Shown here piece by piece: positions 34,701-40,613 of a stretch of 43,025 nt of DNA (positions within the stretch are counted from its first letter, which is position 1; each line of letters starts with the position of its first letter). Below the pieces are notes generated by a model, which was given only the letters and a program-made list of their open reading frames with translations, did not search any database and was not told the origin of the DNA. The position numbers and the translations under genes are program-made. The DNA is from CAYOMP01 sp964405075 (GTDB taxonomy: Bacteria > Bacillota > Clostridia > Lachnospirales > Lachnospiraceae), in assembly GCA_964405075.1 (NCBI GenBank), contig CAYOMP010000008.1, forward strand, positions 1-43,025. The letters are read 5' to 3'.

Positions 34701-35259
34701 CATCTGTTACTGTTTTTGCTACCGCATAAGATGTACCTTCCACTGTAGCACTATAAATCACAATACCTTCTGCCCCTAATGTACTATTATTGATAATAGC
34801 TACACTATTTTCTCCTGTGGCTTTAATCTGCACTTCTTCTAAGGTTACTTTTCCATTACTATTAATGACAACTCCATCCTCATTATCACTAACGATAGCT
34901 CCATTTTTTATGTTAAATATTACATTTTCATTAACATTAAACATTGCTGTCACATCATCTTCTTTTAATGTAAAACCGCCTAAATCTAAAGTAACCTCAG
35001 CTGACTTTTTCCCTTCCGGGACACTTAATTCAATGCCGTCACTTAATACTGTATCTTCTTTTAATGTTACAGTACCATTTTCTGCTAAAGCATTATTAAA
35101 CTGTTCCTGTTCCTGTGAAATATTATTCACAACAGTAATTGCAGAATCAGTTAAGACATCACTAGTTACTTTTTCATTTGCAAATGTTGGCATATTAACA
35201 CTAGTGACAGTTACCATCGTTGCCAATGCAACTGCAAAAAATCTCTTTAACTTTCGCAT
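31768..35259 (-). CDS. Secreted N-acetylmuramoyl-L-alanine amidase with seven FN3 modules and a Big_2 domain
   Basis: The ATG at 35259 has AGGAGA just upstream and starts a normal signal peptide (MRKLKRFFAVALATMV, cut near PTFA); upstream in-frame codons are untranslated leader. The 1163-residue protein has an N-terminal Val/Asn-rich region (about 30-260) with a beta-helix-like repeat pattern. Seven FN3 modules follow (about 272-890) with recurrent YRST and YYYKV motifs, then a Big_2 domain (about 893-970) and an Amidase_3 domain (about 975-1163). Amidase zinc and catalytic residues are visible in LDPGHGGYD, GGYSEKDLN, SLHMNSS and IIVEHAFMSN. It should cleave the lactyl-peptide bond of peptidoglycan, anchored or positioned by its modules. 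Confidence 0.92.
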   Translation of the reverse strand: MRKLKRFFAVALATMVTVTSVNMPTFANEKVTSDVLTDSAITVVNNISQEQEQFNNALAENGTVTLKEDTVLSDGIELSVPEGKKSAEVTLDLGGFTLKEDDVTAMFNVNENVIFNIKNGAIVSDNEDGVVINSNGKVTLEEVQIKATGENSVAIINNSTLGAEGIVIYSATVEGTSYAVAKTVTDVVATAEESDDATENAKLLNVDTDKKVSTTGTYEVGNDSSVTTSTEKQVVVETNQAIVIVETNGAIDTNTTNTNNNEPDVKGASSTTGISAPTNIRIENVNYNTLTISWDAVEGATNYDLYRAADGVNFSIISANNTACTYTDTNLTTGTVYTYKIKTRRIVGADTYVSDFSQAKTGNTVFAAPTEVTTTNANAITVNIAWKGTSGASQYAVYRSTDANTGFAQIGTSNSTAYTDSTVTPGVAYYYKVAAVSGTYVGPLSGAAYAKTTLGKATSVKAKSKGYNSIGLTWKAGAGATQYEIYRSTKKSSGYKKIATVSGTSYTAKSLKINTTYYFKVKAKAGDYTSGYSSAAKAKTALSKVTNLKATVSSYNKVKLTWTKVSGAKKYTIYRSTKKGSGYKSIGTTTKTYYNDKKLTTGTTYYYKVKAVRGKDTSAYSSRVSAKPIPKATKLTVTTTNYDTAKLTWTKVSGADKYYVYRSTKEKSGFKRIKTTTELTYTDSGLKTGTTYYYRVYAVKGKVKGTAAKQSIKAVTNAPTEFTGDSITKTAIQLRWKAPDGATSYVVYRSLDNKTFTKLGTTSNLKYTDEGLTFGATYYYKVAAVRNNTEGKFTSVLALVATIPGVDNLTVNCSSLSEREIKLSWDKPDEYTNFEIYRSTSADSGYSLYATVTRNSYKDEISDGKVYYYRVYTTLNGFKSNYKQVQYAFASGIKLNATKKTIKAGATYTLKATFTPKETTDQTLTWTSSDTSIATVKDGVVTGVTAGTATITATTVNGKTATCKITVKGSTNVVVMLDPGHGGYDPGNVSGGYSEKDLNLKIAQYCKEELEKYDGITVYMTRTSDTYVSLDDRPAAAKEKGADMLISLHMNSSTSSSAAGAEVYSSLNATYSSSTAKLGSSILTQLVGLGLSNRGVKTRQGDNGDYYAVIRGSVSRGLGGIIVEHAFMSNSGDVNFFNSDAKLKALGVADATGIANYYGLKKK

Positions 35260-35290
35260 ATTCTCCTCTTCCTCTCTTTTTTTGTTTAAA

Positions 35291-35304
35291 CACAATATAT
35301 TGTG
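35291..35304. promoter_or_regulatory. Perfect 14-bp palindrome in the amidase leader, possible operator
   Basis: CACAATATATTGTG is its own reverse complement. It lies about 12-25 bases downstream of the predicted start of the amidase promoter, a place where a repressor could block transcription. No regulator for it is visible in the window. Confidence 0.4.
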
Positions 35305-35322
35305 ATTAACCTCACTATTTCT

Positions 35323-35351
35323 ATTATAGTTCAACCAGCTATAGGTGTCAA
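35323..35351 (-). promoter_or_regulatory. Consensus sigma-A promoter of the amidase/GHL10 unit
   Basis: On the minus strand TTGACA (35346-35351) and TATAAT (35323-35328) are both perfect and 17 bases apart. The predicted start is near 35316, giving a leader of about 57 bases. Confidence 0.88.
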
Positions 35352-35446
35352 AAAGAAAATCATTACAATTATATGAATAATATTATTTTTTTTGCAAATG
35401 AATGTTATGAAAATGTGACTGTTTTATGATTGTTTTTTCAAGATTA

Positions 35447-35475
35447 TTGACATCTTTTCACTCCTTGAGTATACT
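35447..35475 (+). promoter_or_regulatory. Sigma-A promoter of the plus-strand glycosylphosphotransferase
   Basis: TTGACA (35447-35452) and TATACT (35470-35475) are 17 bases apart. The predicted start near 35482 leaves a leader of about 70 bases, which contains a short CTCC/GGAG hairpin. It is divergent from the amidase promoter, about 95 bases away. Confidence 0.85.
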
Positions 35476-35552
35476 TATGCTGAATGTTTCTGCTCCTTTT
35501 GGAGAGAATAAAACTAGAAATATTTAAGAATTTTTAAACAGAGGTAAATATT

Positions 35553-36929
35553 TTGAATACTAAAGAACAATACAAACGACTAATTGTCTTTTTAGAAATG
35601 ATAATACTTATTTCTTTAGAAACCTTAGTCTTCTATCACACATGGATTCACTATTATAATAAGGTAATTCCACTACCATATTGGCGAAGAGGTCATTGGA
35701 TAGTTGTTCTCCTATATGTCGTAATAACTTATTTCTTTGCCAGGGTTTATGGAGCATTTAAGGTTGGATACTTACGTCTGTCCGATGTTATTTTTTCCCA
35801 ACTGTTATCTATGTTCTTTGTAAACATAGTAACATACCTGCAAATATGTCTGATAGGACGTGCTATTTTAAATCCAACACCGCTTATTTTTGTATTCGGT
35901 ACAGATTGTATACTGGGGGTAGCTTGGGCTTTCATCAGCAGAAAGGTATACTCAACTCTCTACCCACCACGACGTATGATAATGATTTATGGCGATAGAG
36001 AGTCAAAATCTTTGATTCACAAAATGAGTTCCCGTAAGGATAAATACGACATACAAGAATGCATTCATATCAGTGAAGGCAGGGATGTTATACAAGAGAA
36101 AATTTTGGCATACGACGCAGTTATTATTTGTGATGTTCCTTCTGAAATACGAAATGTTATTTTGAAATATTGTTTCAAACACTCAATCAGAGTTTATGTT
36201 ACTCCTAAACTGTCAGATATTATTGTTTTAGGTTCTGATAATATACATCTTTTTGATACACCTTTATTACTTTCCCGTAATTCTGGTTTACAGTTTGAAC
36301 AACGTTTTTCAAAACGTGCTATGGATATTATTCTATCACTTATTGTTGGAATAATTTTATCACCATTAATGATAATTATAGCAATATGCATCAAATGTTA
36401 TGATAAGGGTCCTGTATTTTATAAACAAGAACGACTTACCATTGATGGCAAGAAATTTATGATTTACAAGTTTAGAAGTATGAGTACTGATTCCGAAGCA
36501 AAATCCGGAGCCAGATTAGCAATGAAAAACGATTCGAGAGTAACACCTATAGGACGTTTCATCAGAGCTACTCATTTTGACGAATTACCACAAATTATTA
36601 ATATCTTAAAAGGTGATATGTCAATAGTCGGACCTCGACCTGAAAGACCTGAAATTGCAGCACAATACGAAGAGGAAATACCTGAGTTTTCTTTTAGATT
36701 AAAGGTAAAAGCCGGATTAACCGGTTATGCTCAAATATATGGTAAATATAATACAACACCTTATGACAAATTAAAATTAGATTTGCTTTATATTGAGAAT
36801 TATTCTATTTGGCAGGATTGCAAATTAATTCTTATGACTATAAAAACAATTTTTCAAAAAGATAACACCGAAGGTGTTGAAGAATGGCAGACTACAGCTG
36901 TAAAAAAGCCACATGACAATAACTTATAA
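35553..36929 (+). CDS. Second polyprenyl glycosylphosphotransferase (initiating sugar-1-phosphate transferase)
   Basis: The 458-residue protein begins at a TTG with AGAGGT eight bases upstream. It has four N-terminal membrane segments (about 10-130), a Rossmann-like middle part (MIMIYGDRESK), a membrane helix at about 258-280, and a C-terminal sugar transferase domain with MIYKFRSMSTDSEA, HFDELPQIINIL, GDMSIVGPRPERP and KAGLTGYAQIYGKY. The KYNTTPYDKL ending differs from the GLRGSDT of the homologue at 1606, so the two probably prime with different sugars or for different glycans. It is the only plus-strand gene in the window and stands alone. Confidence 0.92.
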   Translation: MNTKEQYKRLIVFLEMIILISLETLVFYHTWIHYYNKVIPLPYWRRGHWIVVLLYVVITYFFARVYGAFKVGYLRLSDVIFSQLLSMFFVNIVTYLQICLIGRAILNPTPLIFVFGTDCILGVAWAFISRKVYSTLYPPRRMIMIYGDRESKSLIHKMSSRKDKYDIQECIHISEGRDVIQEKILAYDAVIICDVPSEIRNVILKYCFKHSIRVYVTPKLSDIIVLGSDNIHLFDTPLLLSRNSGLQFEQRFSKRAMDIILSLIVGIILSPLMIIIAICIKCYDKGPVFYKQERLTIDGKKFMIYKFRSMSTDSEAKSGARLAMKNDSRVTPIGRFIRATHFDELPQIINILKGDMSIVGPRPERPEIAAQYEEEIPEFSFRLKVKAGLTGYAQIYGKYNTTPYDKLKLDLLYIENYSIWQDCKLILMTIKTIFQKDNTEGVEEWQTTAVKKPHDNNL

Positions 36930-36970
36930 AAAACACGATTTATAAGTTTCTCACAATTTATCAAATTGAA

Positions 36971-37063
36971 CAAAGAATGTGCCTTGGCACATTCTTGCGC
37001 CGCTTTTGCGTCGCATTTTGCGGCATTTATCTACTGCAAAAGCGTGTGCATCTTCGCGGAGCG
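36971..37063. repeat. GC-rich intergenic inverted-repeat block after the glycosylphosphotransferase gene
   Basis: An 11-bp perfect stem (AAGAATGTGCC, 36973-36983, with GGCACATTCTT, 36986-36996) is followed by GCG-rich sequence. In this, CGCTTTTGC (37001-37009) pairs with GCAAAAGCG (37036-37044). The composition is far richer in GC than surrounding DNA. The first stem may end the plus-strand transcript, though no T run follows. No reading frame here looks real. Confidence 0.6.
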
Positions 37064-37101
37064 TTTTATTTGATAGGAAAGAACTTTCCTATCAAATAAA
37101 A
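37064..37101. repeat. 38-base nearly perfect palindrome
   Basis: TTTTATTTGATAGGAAAG (37064-37081) and its exact reverse complement (37084-37101) are separated by only AA. It overlaps the left edge of the enolase terminator by three bases. It could form a long hairpin on either transcript. Confidence 0.8.
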
Positions 37102-37138
37102 ATATGCCCTATGACACTCATGTCACAGGGCATATTTT
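37099..37138. terminator. Bidirectional Rho-independent terminator between the glycosylphosphotransferase and eno
   Basis: AAAATATGCCCT (37099-37110) pairs with AGGGCATATTTT (37127-37138); inside it TGACA pairs with TGTCA around a short loop. T-rich sequence follows on both strands, suiting the two convergent genes. It lies 19 bases past the eno stop. Confidence 0.88.
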
Positions 37139-37156
37139 ATTACATATTTTTAATTA

Positions 37157-38452
37157 TTAACGTTTTACATTAAATGCCTGAATCCCCGGATATACTGCAC
37201 TCTTACCTAAGCCCTCTTCAATACGAAGCAACTGATTATATTTAGCTACTCTTTCCGAACGGCTAGGTGCACCAGTCTTAATCTGACAAGTATTTAAAGC
37301 AACTGCCAAATCTGATATTGTAGTATCCGCTGTTTCACCTGAACGATGTGATGATATAGCTGTATAACCAGCTTTATGTGCCATCTTAATCGCTTCTAAA
37401 GTTTCAGATACAGAACCAATCTGATTTAATTTTATAAGAATAGAATTGCCACATCCTAATTCAATACCTTTACCAAGTCGTTCTGTATTTGTAACAAATA
37501 AGTCATCACCTACTAATTGCACTCTATCACCAAGTTCTTTTGTAAGCTTTTTCCATCCGTCCCAGTCTTCTTCATCCAAGGCATCTTCAATTGAAATGAT
37601 AGGATACTTATCTACTAACTGTTTCCAGTGTTCAATCAAACCTTCCGAAGTATATGTTGTGCCTGCTTTCGGTAATATATATTCTCCCTTTTTACTTCCT
37701 TTCCATTCACTGGCAGCAGCATCCATAGCTAACATAAAGTCTCTACCTGGTTCATAACCTGCCTTTTTGATAGCTTCCAAAATATATTCAATAGCTTCTT
37801 CATCACTTGCAAGATCCGGTGCGAATCCTCCTTCATCTCCTACTGATGTTGCTAATCCATTACTTTTTAAAATTGATGCAAGAGAATGGAATACCTCTGC
37901 GCACCATCTAAGTGCTTCCTTAAAACAGCAAGCACCCACCGGCATAATCATAAACTCCTGTACATCTACTGTATTCGCCGCATGAGCTCCTCCATTTAAA
38001 ATATTCATCATTGGCACTGGCAATCTATTGCCATTTACTCCACCTAAGAATCTGTATAAAGGAATATCCAAAGCCGTTGCTGCTGCTCTTGATGCCGCAA
38101 TTGATACTGCCAAAATAGCATTTGCCCCCAATTTAGATTTATCCTTTGTTCCATCTGCTTCAATCATTGCCTTATCAACAGCATAAATATCAGAAGCATT
38201 CATTCCAACTAATACTTCATTAATAACTGTATTTATATTTTCAACTGCTTTTGAAACCCCCTTTCCCAAATACCTTTCCTTATCTCCATCTCTTAACTCC
38301 AAAGCTTCAAATTCTCCTGTGGATGCCCCGCTAGGTGCCGTACCTCTTCCAACTGTTCCATCAACTAGTATAACCTCTGCTTCTACGGTAGGGTTTCCTC
38401 TTGAGTCTAAAATTTCTCTTCCAATAACTTTTTCAATTTCTAAATAGTTCAT
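37157..38452 (-). CDS. eno: Enolase
   Basis: The 431-residue glycolytic enzyme converts 2-phosphoglycerate to phosphoenolpyruvate. Family features run the full length: GREILDSRGNPTVE, PSGASTGEFEALELRDG, NGGAHAANTVDVQEFMI, SVGDEGGFAPDL, SIEDALDEEDWDGW, LVGDDLFVTN, LIKLNQIGSVSET and ISSHRSGETADT, with the metal-binding Asp/Glu and catalytic Lys/Glu residues in place. It is a single-gene unit between intergenic repeat regions and is not functionally tied to the polysaccharide locus. Confidence 0.98.
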   Translation of the reverse strand: MNYLEIEKVIGREILDSRGNPTVEAEVILVDGTVGRGTAPSGASTGEFEALELRDGDKERYLGKGVSKAVENINTVINEVLVGMNASDIYAVDKAMIEADGTKDKSKLGANAILAVSIAASRAAATALDIPLYRFLGGVNGNRLPVPMMNILNGGAHAANTVDVQEFMIMPVGACCFKEALRWCAEVFHSLASILKSNGLATSVGDEGGFAPDLASDEEAIEYILEAIKKAGYEPGRDFMLAMDAAASEWKGSKKGEYILPKAGTTYTSEGLIEHWKQLVDKYPIISIEDALDEEDWDGWKKLTKELGDRVQLVGDDLFVTNTERLGKGIELGCGNSILIKLNQIGSVSETLEAIKMAHKAGYTAISSHRSGETADTTISDLAVALNTCQIKTGAPSRSERVAKYNQLLRIEEGLGKSAVYPGIQAFNVKR

Positions 38453-38492
38453 TGCCTGCCTCTCCTTCTATTTAATTTTAGCTGATTCCCCC

Positions 38493-38515
38493 TCGGAAAG
38501 GAGTTACCTTTCCGA
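38493..38515 (-). other. Stem-loop upstream of eno
   Basis: TCGGAAAGG and CCTTTCCGA form a perfect 9-bp stem around a 5-base loop, ending 41 bases before the eno ATG. No T run follows in the eno direction. It is probably in or at the beginning of the eno leader; function unknown. Confidence 0.55.
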
Positions 38516-38517
38516 TA

Positions 38518-38545
38518 AATATAGTTCAGCAGTTACTATATCCAA
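38518..38545 (-). promoter_or_regulatory. Weak candidate promoter for eno
   Basis: On the minus strand TTGGAT (38540-38545) and TATATT (38518-38523) are 16 bases apart. The match is modest, and the predicted start would fall inside the adjacent hairpin, so this is tentative. Confidence 0.3.
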
Positions 38546-38849
38546 AAGAAACCAAATAATTATTCGCAAAAAGTTAGCATCAACTAACAATAGTTATATT
38601 ATCATCGTCCTCTTTCTTTATCTAGAGTACTAAATGATAGTATTTCTCACCTTTTTATTCTGCCACTTCTTTACCATTCTATACTAACGTACACATTTAT
38701 TATTCACTTATTTTCTATGTTTATACCCTAACTATCTCTTTTAGCACAATTCCTTTTTTCATTTAAATCTTTATCTTTTTAAACAATAATATTTCTATTG
38801 GTATTTCCACAAAAAGCTCCTTTTGATGTTTGTCGTATGCTGGCAATTA

Positions 38850-38935
38850 TTAGAAACACACTTTGCAAGTTTCGAAACACTCGTCGAAAACCTATGTAAA
38901 CATAATTTTCTCCTCGTCGCTGGCGTAAACAAAAC
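38850..38935. repeat. Terminator-linked intergenic repeat, copy A
   Basis: This segment matches copy B (39990-40082): both contain CTTTGCRAGTTTCG, then a variable part, then TGTAAACAT with ATTTTCTCCTCGT (22 of 23 bases identical; 38895-38917 here). In both, a 12-bp hairpin with a different sequence lies directly on the right. It is therefore a dispersed non-coding repeat family rather than chance. Confidence 0.65.
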
Positions 38936-38970
38936 ATGAGCAGTTTCTCATATATTTTGAAACTGCTCAT
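38936..38970 (-). terminator. Rho-independent terminator of the DUF1275 gene
   Basis: ATGAGCAGTTTC (38936-38947) and GAAACTGCTCAT (38959-38970) form a perfect 12-bp stem. On the minus strand GTTTTGTTT follows. It lies about 86 bases past the DUF1275 stop. Confidence 0.75.
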
Positions 38971-39056
38971 AATCTATCACTTCATTATTTTTTCTATTTA
39001 TAAACTTCTCAATATGTATTCACTTATACTATCTCTTTTATAGCGAACTACTCTGA

Positions 39057-39710
39057 TTAGGCATTCACCTTAGAATTTAGAATTAACGCCGGTACTAAGG
39101 CTATCAAACAAAGCCATATACTTTTTTCGTAATAATAATTTACACCAATATAGGAAAATGCTACTCCAATGCTAAAAAATAAAATGCTGCCTCCGAAAAA
39201 AATTGCCCTATGTAAATGTTTCTTGTCTCTATCACAAACAAAATCTGCCATAGCAACCACCGTCTGTCTGACATTATTAGACGAAAAAATGGTTGAACTA
39301 GCATATCCATAGCTTCCTGGAAATGCATTCCATTGGAATGGCATAGCAAAAAAAACAGGTAATAAAGCAATTGTAGGGTCAACTTCCATTGAAATATTCC
39401 CCATAACTATCATTGCAATTGCATCTATAGCTATTGATATTAATTTAACATCATATTTAGTTTTTCTCCTGATAATCACACAACTAAAGCAGGCAAAGCA
39501 ATATACAAAAAATGCTAAAAATCTTATTAAAACTTCCCTTATATTATTTCCTACTAATGCAGTAACCAAATACATTAAATTAGTTGTCTGGGCATTTCCT
39601 AAAAATCCACATCTTGTAAGCACCGCATATCCGGCAAAAAATCCACCAACTAATGCCATATTATGATGCAAAATTCTAGTCAGCATATTCTGTTTATTTT
39701 CTAGTTCCAT
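39057..39710 (-). CDS. YoaK/DUF1275 family membrane protein
   Basis: The 217-residue protein has about six membrane segments. The family signature near the N-terminus is GGFFAGYAVL followed by GFLGNAQTTNLMYL, matching the GG..D/AY and NAQTGN motifs of YoaK proteins. A middle motif AMPFQWNAFPG and NNVRQTVVAMADF also fit. The function is poorly known; some members are suggested to be transporters or permeases. It is a single gene bounded by the two terminator-linked repeats and shows no operon partner. Confidence 0.87.
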   Translation of the reverse strand: MELENKQNMLTRILHHNMALVGGFFAGYAVLTRCGFLGNAQTTNLMYLVTALVGNNIREVLIRFLAFFVYCFACFSCVIIRRKTKYDVKLISIAIDAIAMIVMGNISMEVDPTIALLPVFFAMPFQWNAFPGSYGYASSTIFSSNNVRQTVVAMADFVCDRDKKHLHRAIFFGGSILFFSIGVAFSYIGVNYYYEKSIWLCLIALVPALILNSKVNA

Positions 39711-39989
39711 TATTTAAGTTCCTCCAAAATCACTAGCTATCATTTTATCACTTTCACTTTTCAACAACAATATTTAATATTATACAAATATATTTCAAGA
39801 AACACGATTTTGGTTTCTTTGTTTTAGTATATTTATTACCTATTCAATGTTATTAGATTTCTATTAATTTGTAAAATTATCCAATACATTCAAAACTAAT
39901 CTGCGAAATTGTACTCAATTTCAAATTAATTACTCATTTTTGTGCTTATCTCACAACCAAAATTGCAATCGTTTTTGTGCAAAATTATG

Positions 39990-40082
39990 ATAAATACGCT
40001 TTGCGAGTTTCGTGAATTTTGCGACGCTCATAAAAAGCCATTGTAAACATCATTTTCTCCTCGTTACCAAGCATACAACAAA
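39990..40082. repeat. Terminator-linked intergenic repeat, copy B
   Basis: It is homologous to copy A: CTTTGCGAGTTTCG near 39999-40012 and the conserved TGTAAACAT...TCTCCTCGT core at 40042-40064, with one mismatch across 23 bases. It is immediately followed by the arsR terminator stem. Confidence 0.65.
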
Positions 40083-40124
40083 AAGAAGTTTAAAATAGAT
40101 TTTGACCACTACTTTAAACTTCTT
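40083..40124 (-). terminator. Rho-independent terminator of the metal-resistance operon
   Basis: AAGAAGTTTAAA (40083-40094) and TTTAAACTTCTT (40113-40124) form a perfect 12-bp stem, with TTTTTGTTG following on the minus strand. It lies 59 bases after the arsR stop. Confidence 0.78.
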
Positions 40125-40183
40125 CCTATTTGAGATTCCCTCGTAAATTTTTCTACGCGGACATTTCGTGCTTTACACAGAAA

Positions 40184-40546
40184 TTACTCTTCTTCTATAT
40201 GTTCCCTACCCATAGCAATTATTGTTTTAACATGTTCATCAGCTAATGAATAAAAGATTGATTTACCTTCTCTCCTATTTTTTACCAGCTTACTTTGCTT
40301 CAATATTCTAAGCTGATGCGATATAGCTGATTGTGTCATATTAAGCACCGCTGCCAAATCACACACACACACTTCTGCTTCTAACAGTACAAACAATATT
40401 CTAATTCTGGTAGAATCTCCAAATACCTTAAACAACTCTGCCAAATCATAAAGTTCTGTCTCTTCTGGCATTGTTTTTTCTACTTTTTCCAAAAGTTCTT
40501 TATGAATCTCAACATTTTCACAGCATTCAACATTCTTTTCTTTCAA
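40184..40546 (-). CDS. ArsR/SmtB family metal-sensing repressor
   Basis: The 120-residue winged-helix repressor starts at a TTG with AGG about eight bases upstream. The recognition helix is MTQSAISHQLRILK, preceded by the AEVCVCDL motif that gives CadC/ArsR-type cysteine ligands. An N-terminal ECCEN could add more. The last helix has Asp, His, His and Glu at relative positions 0, 2, 13 and 16 (ADEH...REHIEEE), exactly the SmtB/CzrA alpha-5 zinc site. It is the last gene of the HMA-ATPase-arsR set and probably represses the promoter at 42913-42940 through the operator at 42883-42902 until Zn, Cd or Pb binds. Confidence 0.92.
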   Translation of the reverse strand: MKEKNVECCENVEIHKELLEKVEKTMPEETELYDLAELFKVFGDSTRIRILFVLLEAEVCVCDLAAVLNMTQSAISHQLRILKQSKLVKNRREGKSIFYSLADEHVKTIIAMGREHIEEE

Positions 40547-40613
40547 AATACATACCTACTTTCTGTACCTATGCTCTTACAATGTTTTACATTTTATCGC
40601 AATTTTCCAAAAT

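Larger units (their letters stand above)
38453..39056. other. 604-base intergenic region between eno and the DUF1275 gene
   Basis: From left to right it holds the eno ribosome binding region, a 9-bp hairpin (38493-38515), a weak promoter candidate, about 300 bases of AT-rich sequence in which I see nothing, and then the terminator-linked repeat copy A (38850-38970). A 63-codon open frame inside the repeat is not credible as a gene. Confidence 0.6.
39711..40183. other. 473-base intergenic region between the DUF1275 and ArsR genes
   Basis: It contains the presumed DUF1275 promoter region (a TATAAT-like box on the minus strand near 39785 without a convincing -35), AT-rich sequence with nothing recognisable to about 39985, then repeat copy B and the arsR terminator. 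Confidence 0.5.

Noticed and set aside
34790..35305. 171-codon plus-strand frame opposite the amidase N-terminus
   Set aside because: It is antisense to a well supported signal peptide and Val/Thr-rich domain, has no ribosome binding site and reads as low-complexity Ser/Leu sequence.
36971..37138. Palindromes as insertion sequence ends
   Set aside because: No transposase reading frame or target-site duplication is visible; only short non-coding sequence lies between them.
38779..38970. 63-codon minus-strand reading frame between eno and the DUF1275 gene
   Set aside because: It lies wholly over the terminator stem and repeat copy A, its composition is unlike a protein gene, and the equivalent frame in copy B is broken by stops.
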